Assembly (NCBI GenBank): GCA_963748095.1 | Contig: CAVVIO010000009.1 | Span: 62,001-126,000, forward strand | DNA: 64,000 bases | Origin: CAVVIO01 sp963748095 | GTDB taxonomy: Bacteria; Bacteroidota; Bacteroidia; Bacteroidales; UBA10428 | Direction of reading: 5' to 3' | Part shown: piece after piece, positions 44,536 to 52,738 of the stretch | How the letters are laid out: each line of letters opens with the position of its first letter | Position numbering within the stretch: the first letter of the stretch is position 1 | Made by a program: the position numbers and the translations under genes | The notes under the pieces: model-generated | Databases searched by the model: none | Seen by the model: only the letters and a program-made list of their open reading frames with translations | What the model was told of the DNA's origin: nothing

Positions 44536-46479
44536 TCATTTAACCAGAATCATCTTTTGTGTTGTAACAGAATTGTCGACTTGTAATTTATAGAAATAAA
44601 TTCCTCCCGGCAATGATCTGCCGTTAAAGTCAACGGAGTGTGATCCGGGAGCCAAAGTCTGGTCGACTAATGTATTGATTATTTGACCGGTTTGATTATA
44701 TACAGTTAATAAAACATGAGATGTTGTATGCGTTTGAAATTCAATCGTAGTGTTTGTTTTAAACGGATTGGGGAAATTGCTGACTTCAGGTTTGGTCATG
44801 TGAATATTGTTAACAAGGGAAGGGGTCTGATCCTGGATAGTGGTAATCGAATCCAGCATGATGAACTGAACAGACCTGCCGGGACTTTGTATAAGAATAT
44901 TGCTATCGTTAGGAAAGGCATAGGCCGGAATCGTATCGAGCTCTGCCCGTGGTCCCCATTGTGTTCCTGTTGGAGCAACTCCATTCACCGTTACATAATA
45001 CGAGAAATCACCATTGTCAGTCCCTCCTGTCAACGAGTATACATAGTAATTATCTCCTACGTAAATATTTTCCGGATTTATTTTTACCACCTGAGGGGAA
45101 GTCCCCTTATTCACAATCACCACTCCGGTTTCGCCTGAAGCGTACCGGGAAGCATAGGCCAATATATTCGAGTTGGATGATGTTGTTGAAATAGCATGAT
45201 CTCCGGTAAATTTCTGCTGGTAATAAGCATAATAAAAATCCGGCCGGGGTTGCCACTTTAAACTTGTGTTATCCCCATCATAAAACATTCCGTCTTCACC
45301 CGTGACAAGCAACCACCTTGCTCCTAAACCAAAGTTATTTTTAATTAATTCATTAAAGAGAATTGTAGCCTGCATGCCATTGATATATGACCTTCCGATG
45401 GTTGCATTGGCTGAATTACTATTCATATTATACTCAGTAAGGGCTACCGGTTTCTGAAAACCGTTCTTATCTGTAATATCCTTCCGGATAAAATCGATAT
45501 TTTTTTTAGGATCATTCTGGGCAGCGGATAACAGGTTATCAACTGTTGCAGCCGATCCGAAATAATTGTGCATGACATAGAAATCGGCAGAATCGCCAAC
45601 TTCCTTAAAAACGCCGGCATTCCAGGTTTTATCCACCGAATTCCAGCTCGTGGTGCCATCGAAATGCAAAACCTGGGCGCCAATATATATTTTCGCTCCC
45701 ACTTCTGCCGCTGCCGCTCTCATTGAATCGGCAAAAACACAAAAGTGCCTGCCATAAAGCTGACCGGTAATAATCTGAGGCTGGCCATCCTTATTTGTAG
45801 CCGTGTCAATCATCCAGCCGGCTTCCCAGGGGCCCCCGTTTTCGTTTCCGATTTCCCAGAATTTTGTTCTTCCATTGTCATAGCGAACCCAGTCGGCTGC
45901 AAGATGTGCTGCCTGCTGCACCGGGTTATTGCTTAATCCGTACCGGGCATAAGCGTAATTAATTGTAATGAGGCCTTGCGTGCCAACTTTTTTACGAAGT
46001 TTATAATAATTATCAACCGTTGTTGACCAGTCGTTTACTCCTGAGATAGCATAAAATTTGGTCTTTTTTCCTGTGGTACCATCATAAACGGAGTCAGGAA
46101 TATCAGACGGCGGACCACTCCAGAAGAAAATATCGGACCAGCTTCCCCCCGGGAAACGAATCAGCGTAGGAGAAAGATCCTGGGTATTTTTTACAAAAAC
46201 CGGATTGTCTGTATTGTTTCCCATCCAGGTAGCTATTGCATTCCCGAAAACATACCTGGATACTTCGCCCAAGGTATCGGGAGTGATATTTACAGTCACA
46301 GTCGGAGCTTCTGTGGTTTTTTCAGTCAGCGTTGACTTTGGTATTACTGCATTTTTGGGTTCAAAATCCTCTAAAAAACAGTTGACATTGCTTTGAGAAA
46401 AAAGAGAAATGAAGGGAAAGCAGAAGATGATAATTAACAATGTTAATCTAAGCATCCTAATATTAAATTGATTTCTCAT
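44536..46479 (-). CDS. Secreted clan GH-A glycoside hydrolase with type IX sorting domain
   Basis: A 647-residue exported enzyme with a signal peptide (ends near SLFSQS), a TIM-barrel catalytic domain resembling GH51/GH30/GH79 proteins and a C-terminal type IX secretion sorting domain (about 565-647: SNFPNPFKTNTTIEF, GGIYFYKLQVDN, QKMILVK). Likely acid/base E213 in WEIGNENGGPW and nucleophile E349 in VALTEYNMNS. The substrate is a plant or algal polysaccharide, possibly an arabinoside or a beta-glycan; I cannot choose. It lies directly downstream of an AraC-type regulator with an operator array between them. Confidence 0.82.
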   Translation of the reverse strand: MRNQFNIRMLRLTLLIIIFCFPFISLFSQSNVNCFLEDFEPKNAVIPKSTLTEKTTEAPTVTVNITPDTLGEVSRYVFGNAIATWMGNNTDNPVFVKNTQDLSPTLIRFPGGSWSDIFFWSGPPSDIPDSVYDGTTGKKTKFYAISGVNDWSTTVDNYYKLRKKVGTQGLITINYAYARYGLSNNPVQQAAHLAADWVRYDNGRTKFWEIGNENGGPWEAGWMIDTATNKDGQPQIITGQLYGRHFCVFADSMRAAAAEVGAKIYIGAQVLHFDGTTSWNSVDKTWNAGVFKEVGDSADFYVMHNYFGSAATVDNLLSAAQNDPKKNIDFIRKDITDKNGFQKPVALTEYNMNSNSANATIGRSYINGMQATILFNELIKNNFGLGARWLLVTGEDGMFYDGDNTSLKWQPRPDFYYAYYQQKFTGDHAISTTSSNSNILAYASRYASGETGVVIVNKGTSPQVVKINPENIYVGDNYYVYSLTGGTDNGDFSYYVTVNGVAPTGTQWGPRAELDTIPAYAFPNDSNILIQSPGRSVQFIMLDSITTIQDQTPSLVNNIHMTKPEVSNFPNPFKTNTTIEFQTHTTSHVLLTVYNQTGQIINTLVDQTLAPGSHSVDFNGRSLPGGIYFYKLQVDNSVTTQKMILVK

Positions 46480-46608
46480 ATTGTGTCTTTAAGTTAGCAT
46501 TAAAAAATTCTCTTAATATACTTCAATGGCAGATCCAATTCATTAACAGAAATAAGATTAAGAGACCGGAACTTTATGATACAAAAATAAAGGTTGATTG
46601 TCTTTTTC

Positions 46609-46693
46609 TTTTTACAAAAACCGACAATCTTTTTACAGAAAGTGCAACAGGGGAGAAAAGTTTTTACAAAAACCAACAGCGTTTTTACAAAAA
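46609..46693. promoter_or_regulatory. Four phased TTTTTACAAAAA operator sites
   Basis: TTTTTACAAAAA occurs at 46609-46620, 46661-46672 and 46682-46693, with a variant TTTTTACAGAAA at 46630-46641. Start-to-start spacings are 21, 31 and 21 bp, that is 2, 3 and 2 helical turns. The sites form two units of about 33 bp, each a pair 21 bp apart, and the units start 52 bp apart. The array lies between the end of the AraC-type regulator gene and the start of the glycosidase, 130-215 bp before the latter. Confidence 0.7.
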
Positions 46694-46696
46694 GAT

Positions 46697-47848
46697 CTAC
46701 TTTTTATATTTTTCCCGGTACTCAGAAGGATTATAATTCAGCTTGTTTTTAAAAACCCGGTTGAAATGGCTTTGGTTATTGAAACCTACCTTAAATGCAA
46801 TTTCTCCAATGGTAAAATCAGTTTCAACCAATAACCGTTTCGATTCGTTAATTCGCAAACGATTAATATACGTTTTGAGATTACACCCGAATTTGGACTG
46901 AATTTCGTTGGTAATTCTGCGTTGGCTCACGCCCGCCTCCATAGAAATTGTTTCGAGGGTAAGGTTACTTTGATGAAAGTTTTGGTTTATGTAATCCATA
47001 ATATCCCTCTTTGCATCTTCCGTCTTTTCTTCTTCTATGGGTTTGTAGGATATGGTGATCACTTTTTTATTCCTGCTGAGAATCTCTTTGCCCGTTAAAA
47101 TGAGGAATACAAGAAAAATCAGCAACAGCTCTGATTTTATAATGAGAATTATGACCGGCCTGCTATCCTTTGAGAATGACACAGAATATATTTCGAGCGA
47201 AAGTGTTTTTTCCCGATTCGGAGCATACGCGTAACTTATATTAATATTTTGTAAGTTGTTTAAATCAGGCCTGACAGATGCTACATCTTCCACACGATTC
47301 AGGTCTTTCCACCAGTCCGGAATTTCAAACCTGTTAATATTTACAACATAGGACTTTATAACCGGCGCAATTTCAAAGGTATGGAAGAACAGCAAATAGT
47401 CGCTTTTATTTTCTTTTTTTGAAATGGAATTTGAAGTGAACAGTGCTATGTTAATGCCGTTAACCTCAGAACCTCTCACCTTAATCTTTATCCGGTTATA
47501 TTTGTTCAGTTTAACCGGGAGGGGAATTTTTGGGGCAATGCTTAAACCCAAATAAGGATTGTTTATTTTATTACCTATAACAAAGTCAAATTTGATCAGG
47601 CTATCGGTAATTACCTGGTGCAGAATTTTAGAATCTCCTCCGGAAGCACTGTCGGTAAAAAACTTGTAATCGAAGTCCCGGTTATTGGGGAATACACTGA
47701 AATCCTTAATGCCTGAAAAATAACCCAGAGCTATAATAACTGATATAAAAGCAAATGCCAGAGTCCCGATGAAGAACTTTGTTTTCAGAATCTTAATCAA
47801 GGGTATCCGCTTAAAAAACTTTCTCAACACGTCTAGCTTTTTATTCAA
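46697..47848 (-). CDS. Membrane-bound AraC-family transcriptional regulator
   Basis: A 383-residue protein with a hydrophobic segment near residues 26-46, a central region of about 180 residues probably facing the periplasm, a second membrane helix near 225-250 (VIILIIKSELLLIFLVFLIL) and a cytoplasmic AraC DNA-binding domain at about 285-383 (LETISMEAGVSQRRITNE, IGEIAFKVGFNNQSHFNRVF). This layout lets one protein sense an outside signal and bind DNA without a kinase. The four-site array lies just after its stop codon, upstream of the glycosidase gene, its likely target. Confidence 0.85.
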   Translation of the reverse strand: MNKKLDVLRKFFKRIPLIKILKTKFFIGTLAFAFISVIIALGYFSGIKDFSVFPNNRDFDYKFFTDSASGGDSKILHQVITDSLIKFDFVIGNKINNPYLGLSIAPKIPLPVKLNKYNRIKIKVRGSEVNGINIALFTSNSISKKENKSDYLLFFHTFEIAPVIKSYVVNINRFEIPDWWKDLNRVEDVASVRPDLNNLQNINISYAYAPNREKTLSLEIYSVSFSKDSRPVIILIIKSELLLIFLVFLILTGKEILSRNKKVITISYKPIEEEKTEDAKRDIMDYINQNFHQSNLTLETISMEAGVSQRRITNEIQSKFGCNLKTYINRLRINESKRLLVETDFTIGEIAFKVGFNNQSHFNRVFKNKLNYNPSEYREKYKK

Positions 47849-48016
47849 ATGTAGTTATAGCAGCTAAATATAGCCATAAATTTTACACGATCAGTAATTG
47901 AATTTATTTCAGATGGTACTCTCCCTCACTCTCATTCTCACTGGCTGCACGCAGACCAGGGGTTCGGTTCCCCGAAAAAAGTTTTGTGAATTGTTGGACC
48001 TGGAAAAAAGAACTAA

Positions 48017-48221
48017 CTCTTGCTAATTACTCTTGCTCTTGCTAATTCTTACTCTTGCTAATTACTCTTGCTCTTGCTAATTACTCTTGCTCTTGCTAAT
48101 TCAGGCTCTTGCTAATTACTCTTGCTCTTGCTAATTTTTGCTCTTGCTAATTACTCTTGCTCTTGCTGATTACTCTTGCTCTTGCTAATTCAGGCTCTTG
48201 CTAATTCTTGCTCTTGCTGTT
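48017..48221. repeat. CTCTTGCT/AATT low-complexity tandem array
   Basis: CTTGCT occurs about nineteen times in 205 bp, mostly as alternating CTCTTGCT and CTCTTGCTAATTA units with occasional inserts (CAGG, TTT). It lies between the AraC-type gene start (47848) and tRNA-Pro; the rest of the 47849-48250 gap holds CTCACTCTCA tracts and no gene. Confidence 0.8.
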
Positions 48222-48250
48222 AAGTGTGAGTTTGAGTGTGAGATATTGAG

Positions 48251-48299
48251 AAAATCAGAGTGAGAGCTCGTTCCTCACTCTCACTCTCACTCTGATTTT
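48251..48299 (-). terminator. Hairpin after the tRNA-Pro gene
   Basis: Perfect 16-bp inverted repeat AAAATCAGAGTGAGAG (48251-48266) / CTCTCACTCTGATTTT (48284-48299) with a 17-nt loop, just 3' of the tRNA on the minus strand, where it ends in TTTT. It is likely the tRNA terminator. Confidence 0.6.
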
Positions 48300-48302
48300 A
48301 TG

Positions 48303-48376
48303 TCGGGGTGGGGAGACTCGAACTCCCGACTTCTACGTCCCGAACGTAGCACGCTAGCCAACTGCGCCACACCCCG
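48303..48376 (-). tRNA. tRNA-Pro (anticodon CGG)
   Basis: A complete 74-nt cloverleaf. The acceptor stem pairs CGGGGTG with CACCCCG, the anticodon stem-loop is CTACG-TTCGGGA-CGTAG with anticodon CGG, and the T arm is GGGAG-TTCGAGT-CTCCC. The CCA end is not encoded (ACA follows). It reads the proline codon CCG. Confidence 0.95.
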
Positions 48377-48379
48377 TGA

Positions 48380-48509
48380 TAATTTTTATTACAAATCGCC
48401 AGCCAACGGAGTTTATCCTGCTTTAGCAGGGCCACACCCCGTGAAAAATTTATATTTTAATCGACAGCCTACAAAGTTTATCCCGCTATAGCGGGACCAC
48501 ACCCCATGA
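48380..48509 (-). repeat. Two tRNA-Pro-derived 65-bp repeats upstream of the tRNA
   Basis: The tRNA 5' sequence GGGGTGTGG recurs at exactly 65-bp steps (plus-strand motif CCACACCCC at 48367, 48432, 48497). In both extra copies the tRNA-like GTTGGCTGGCGA or GTAGGCTGTCGA segment follows after an inserted 24-nt hairpin, CCTGCTTTAGCAGG (48417-48430) or the perfect palindrome TCCCGCTATAGCGGGA (48481-48496), each next to an AAACT tract. They cannot fold as tRNA. Confidence 0.75.
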
Positions 48510-48618
48510 TTAAAATTTACTATTTAAAAGATCGTTGTCAACAGAATGTATCTTGTTTATTTAAAAATAAAAAGGACTCATTCTATATTCTTCTCAAAGA
48601 ATTGAGATGCAAAAATAA

Positions 48619-49611
48619 TTATTCTTCCGGTATGTTAAAATTTTCTTTCAATAAAAGCTCTTTTGTAATGGGTACAACCCCCACTTTTTCGCAAACAAGC
48701 CCGCCGGCAAGGTTTGAAAGGTATGCCAGTTGCTTTGGTCCCAACCCCGCAGCTATACATAGGGCCGACATGCTGATGACCGTATCCCCTGCCCCCGAAA
48801 CATCGGCAATATCACGAATTTCGGCAGGTATAGCGTGATAAGAACCATCGTAAACTATGATTACACCATGCTCCGAAAGGGTTACCATCACCATGTTAAT
48901 TAAGTTTCTGTCGCGAAACTCCCCGGCAATTTTAGTCAGTCCCTTAATGTCGTTTTTTTCAATATCAAGGTTCAGCCCTTCTACAAATTCTTTATAGTTC
49001 GGTTTGAATAGTGTTACCTGGCGGTAATCGAGAAAATTCCTTTTTTTGGGGTCTACCAGGGTTGGTATTTCTCTGGGACCAGTAAATTCAACTACTTCTT
49101 CGATCAGGCGGGGTGTAATAACCCCTTTATCATAATCCTGGAAAATAATAGCATGAATGGTTTCCTGTTCTATGATCGATTTTATACGGTCTATTAACAA
49201 TTGTTCCGTAGCAAGATCTATCGGATCCAGGTCCTCGTGATCGATGCGGATTAAATGCTGACTGCCACTTATAACCCTGGTTTTGCTGGTGGTTACACGG
49301 TTTTTACTTTCCACTATTCCCTTTGTGGTAACACCGTCCTCTTCCAGTAATTGTTTGAAAGAAGCACCCGATTCATCCGTTCCAATTACCGTACAAATGA
49401 TCGGCCGCGCTCCCAGTGAGCTGATGTTTTTTACAACATTTCCTGCTCCTCCCGGACGATTTTCGCTTTTAGACCTCAAAACCACCGGGACCGGAGCCTC
49501 CGGGGAAATACGCGAAACTTTACCCCATAAATAGGAATCAACCATTACATCACCAATAACCATAATGTTGAAACGGGAAAAACTATCTAACAACTCCTCG
49601 ATTTTGATCAT
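48619..49611 (-). CDS. hldA: D-glycero-beta-D-manno-heptose-7-phosphate kinase (RfaE1/HldA)
   Basis: A 330-residue PfkB-family kinase that phosphorylates heptose-7-phosphate at C1 on the way to ADP-heptose for lipopolysaccharide core. Signature regions are VMVDSYLWGKVSRISPEAP, RPGGAGNVVKNISSLG and the C-terminal DVSGAGDTVIS with the catalytic Asp. It lacks the cytidylyltransferase domain of the fused HldE, as is usual for the split type. It is followed by no partner gene here and is preceded by a promoter box 24 nt upstream. Confidence 0.9.
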   Translation of the reverse strand: MIKIEELLDSFSRFNIMVIGDVMVDSYLWGKVSRISPEAPVPVVLRSKSENRPGGAGNVVKNISSLGARPIICTVIGTDESGASFKQLLEEDGVTTKGIVESKNRVTTSKTRVISGSQHLIRIDHEDLDPIDLATEQLLIDRIKSIIEQETIHAIIFQDYDKGVITPRLIEEVVEFTGPREIPTLVDPKKRNFLDYRQVTLFKPNYKEFVEGLNLDIEKNDIKGLTKIAGEFRDRNLINMVMVTLSEHGVIIVYDGSYHAIPAEIRDIADVSGAGDTVISMSALCIAAGLGPKQLAYLSNLAGGLVCEKVGVVPITKELLLKENFNIPEE

Positions 49612-49634
49612 TGTATCATTTAATTTTTGGAAAA

Positions 49635-49642
49635 CAAAGATA
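49635..49642 (-). promoter_or_regulatory. -7 promoter box for hldA
   Basis: TATCTTTG on the minus strand is an exact TAnnTTTG match 24 nt upstream of the hldA start; a TTTG lies only 13 nt further up, shorter than usual. Confidence 0.45.
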
Positions 49643-49687
49643 AAATTTTACCGTCCAAATCTAAAATTAATGAAGATTTTAATGAAA

Positions 49688-52171
49688 TCACATGGGGTCC
49701 ACATCGATAACAATCTGTACGGACCTGAACTTATCCATAGATTTTACCTTCAGAATAGCATTTAATATATGTTCCCTGAAAGCCAATATCGATTTTTCCT
49801 TTTCAAGTTTCAGGAGAATACTTTTCAGGTACCAGTTCTGTATCCGGTTGACAAGTGGATACTCAGGTCCGATAACCCGTTTCCCCAGGGTTATACGAAG
49901 CTCTCTCGAAAGAGCTTCAGCTGCCTGTTCCACTACTGTTTGCTTTTTATGTTTTACCGTTACCTGCATTAACCTGACGAAAGGAGGATAACTGAATTCT
50001 TTTCGTTCTGCAAGCTGACCGGAGTACATCCCTTCATAATTATTTTCCGTCACATTTTTAATAATCGGGTTTCCCGGATCGGAAGTCTGTATGATCACTT
50101 TCCCCTGTTCATATTTACGGCCTGCTCTTCCGCTTACCTGTGCCATCAGCTGATAGCTGCGTTCGTAAGCCCTGAAATCGGGAAAATTCAGCATATTATC
50201 GGCATTCAGAATACCAACTACCCGCACATGGTTAAAATCGAGGCCCTTTGATACCATCTGGGTACCGATCAGAATGTTGATCTTTCCGGTTTCAAATTCA
50301 TGGATAATCTTTTCATACGATTTCCTGGTACGTGTGCTGTCGAGATCCATGCGGGCAACTGCGGCATCCGGAAAAAACAAGGCAATCTCATCTTCTATTT
50401 TTTCAGTGCCGAAACCCCTGGTCTGCAAGGATGCACTTCCGCAGGCTTCGCATGCATGCGGGTTGTTGATGGTATATCCGCAGTAATGACAAATAAGCTG
50501 ATTGTGTTGTTTATGATAAGTAAGGCTCACATCGCAGTGCTTGCAGTGAGGGACCCATCCACAGGTTTCACATTCGAGGTACGGTGAAAAGCCGCGACGG
50601 TTCTGAAATAGGATAACCTGTTCCTTGTTATTCAGGGCCGTTTCTATATTTTCAAGCAACTGGGGTGTAAAATGCGACTGCATCCTTTTTTTACGTCTGG
50701 CCTCACGAACATCCACCACCCTGATCTCCGGTAATTTCATTTCGCGGTACCGTTCGCTGATGGTTACCAGTCCGTACTTTCCCGTTTTGGCATTGTAATA
50801 CGATTCCAGCGAAGGGGTGGCAGTTCCCATCAACACCTTTGCATGATGCAATCCTGCCAGTACCACTGCGGCATCGCGGGCATTGTAACGCGGCGCCGGA
50901 TCGAATTGTTTATACGTGTTTTCATGCTCCTCATCCACAATAATCAGCCCGAGATTACTGAAGGGTAAAAATACAGAAGAACGTACGCCGAGTATTACCT
51001 GGTACTTCCCTGAGGCAGGGCCTTTCCCAAGAATATTCTTCCAGATTTCCACCCTTTCACTATCCGGAAATTTAGAATGGTAAATACCTATTTTATCACC
51101 AAACACCATCTTCAGCCGGTTGATGATCTGGGCAGTAAGTGCAATTTCGGGAAGCAGGTACAACACCTGTTTTCCCTGCCGTATCTGTTCATCGATTAAA
51201 TGTATATAGATTTCGGTTTTACCGCTGGAAGTTACACCGTGAAGTAACACCACTTCCTTTTTTTCGAATTCCAGCCGTATCTCTGCCAGTGCATTCTTTT
51301 GTGCTTCATTTAATTCATTCGGACTGTTCTGCCCTGAAATATCAAATTGCAGCCTGCCAATTTCCTTATCATGGATTTCAAGGATATTCTTTTTAATTAA
51401 TTCATTTAAAACGGAAGCAGAGACATTGCTTTTTTTAAGTAAATCACCTTTGATCACTTCTTTTATTTGCCCTTTTGTAAGAATATGTGATAAACTTATA
51501 TAGCTCATCAATAACTCAAGCTGTTTGGGAGCTTTTTCAAGACTGTCGAATATACTGTGTAAACGCTTATCATCCGTGGCATCGAAAGCCAGTCTCACAT
51601 AGGCGGCCATTTTGGGCCGGTAGTTTTCTTTTAATGTTTCTTCTGCCTTAATCAGATTTTTATCGAGCATATCCCTGATTAAAGACAGCACATCTGTTTT
51701 TCCGGCAGCATCTGCTATATCGCGGATATTCATGAAGGGCTGTGTTTTTAATACACGGATTACCAGCTCTTCCTGTTCTGTAAAGGTTTGCCCGGACAGC
51801 TCTTCATCGTTAACCGGAAAAATCCGGGTTTCACTTTCGAGTTTTAAACCAGAAGGCAATGCTGCTTTGAACACTTCACCAACGGTACACATATAATAAT
51901 CGGCCAGCCACTGCCAGAATGTTATCTGCAGCGGGGTGACCAACGGATCATCATCGAGAACCGATAAGATATCTTTCGTTTCATAGGATTCCGGAGGAGA
52001 ATTATGAACCTTGTAAACCAGTGCCGTATACAATTTCTTTTTGCCGAACTGAACGGTTACCCGTGATCCCTGATGTAATTCGGCAGCAGTGTGTTTCCCG
52101 CTGCCATACGTGTATAGTTTCGGAAGAGGCAACGGAAGAATGACATCAATATAACAGACCGGTTTTGTCAT
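49688..52171 (-). CDS. priA: Primosomal replication protein N' (PriA helicase)
   Basis: An 827-residue superfamily 2 helicase that restarts stalled replication forks. It has an N-terminal DNA-binding domain (PLPLPKLYTYGSG), Walker A LHGVTSSGKTEIYI, Walker B VDEEHENTYKQ, a zinc-binding insertion with CETCGWVPHCKHCD and CHYCGY and CEACGS, and helicase motifs VSKGLDFNHVRVVG and QVSGRAGRKYEQG. Length agrees with the family. It is convergent with nothing nearby and precedes a 567-nt gap. Confidence 0.95.
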   Translation of the reverse strand: MTKPVCYIDVILPLPLPKLYTYGSGKHTAAELHQGSRVTVQFGKKKLYTALVYKVHNSPPESYETKDILSVLDDDPLVTPLQITFWQWLADYYMCTVGEVFKAALPSGLKLESETRIFPVNDEELSGQTFTEQEELVIRVLKTQPFMNIRDIADAAGKTDVLSLIRDMLDKNLIKAEETLKENYRPKMAAYVRLAFDATDDKRLHSIFDSLEKAPKQLELLMSYISLSHILTKGQIKEVIKGDLLKKSNVSASVLNELIKKNILEIHDKEIGRLQFDISGQNSPNELNEAQKNALAEIRLEFEKKEVVLLHGVTSSGKTEIYIHLIDEQIRQGKQVLYLLPEIALTAQIINRLKMVFGDKIGIYHSKFPDSERVEIWKNILGKGPASGKYQVILGVRSSVFLPFSNLGLIIVDEEHENTYKQFDPAPRYNARDAAVVLAGLHHAKVLMGTATPSLESYYNAKTGKYGLVTISERYREMKLPEIRVVDVREARRKKRMQSHFTPQLLENIETALNNKEQVILFQNRRGFSPYLECETCGWVPHCKHCDVSLTYHKQHNQLICHYCGYTINNPHACEACGSASLQTRGFGTEKIEDEIALFFPDAAVARMDLDSTRTRKSYEKIIHEFETGKINILIGTQMVSKGLDFNHVRVVGILNADNMLNFPDFRAYERSYQLMAQVSGRAGRKYEQGKVIIQTSDPGNPIIKNVTENNYEGMYSGQLAERKEFSYPPFVRLMQVTVKHKKQTVVEQAAEALSRELRITLGKRVIGPEYPLVNRIQNWYLKSILLKLEKEKSILAFREHILNAILKVKSMDKFRSVQIVIDVDPM

Positions 52172-52336
52172 TCCGCTAATTTACTATAAAATAATGTGGC
52201 TGTATAAAAAGTGACTGTTTTGTCATTTTGATTATCAATCATTGAAAAATACCATAAAACCGGTTATGGCATAGAGATGATTTACTGCGTTACCAAATGA
52301 CAATAAATTTCGTAAATTTAAAAGTATATCATAGAG

Positions 52337-52429
52337 TTTGTGTTTAATTAACATTAATGTTTGCATATGAATGATATTTTCCTTGTCCTCACTGCCAGGA
52401 CAGGCACTTATTTTTTCTCTAGATGATTT
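52337..52429 (+). repeat. Dispersed intergenic repeat, copy D (degenerate)
   Basis: TGTTTAATTAACATTAATGT, ATATGAATGATATTTTCC, TTGTCCTCACTGCCAGGACA, GGCACTTATTTTTTCTCTAGATGA keep the order and most bases of copy A (37290-37358). It lies in the 567-nt gap between priA and pfkA (52172-52738), where I see no gene. Confidence 0.65.
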
Positions 52430-52738
52430 AAATAAGCTTAATAAAATCATCAAAAAAAATAATGCTTGACGGCTTTATCATAGACAATACTAATCTCAGT
52501 GGCAAACAAATATTTAATTAAACGATACGCTCTATTGATATCATTTGAATTTTAATAAATTTAGATAACAAATTGTTACAAAATCAGATTGAAACGAATA
52601 CCTGAAACCCCATAGATTCCTCGTGACGATTACCAGTATTGTAGGTATTTAACAGCTAAATTCAACATGACAACCTCATAAGAAATTTTACTTATTGGAC
52701 AGCCTCATTTTTAATTTTTAGAAATGAGATTAAATGAC

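Noticed and set aside
47940..47980. Possible partial tRNA (GGGGTTCGGTTCCCC)
   Set aside because: The T-arm-like stem has no acceptor or anticodon partner upstream or downstream, so it is not called.
48017..48221. Possible CRISPR array
   Set aside because: Units are 6-13 bp of low complexity with no constant 25-40 bp repeat or unique spacers, and no cas genes are present.
52235..52453. Minus-strand 72-codon frame
   Set aside because: It is the reverse of dispersed repeat copy D and has no coding features.
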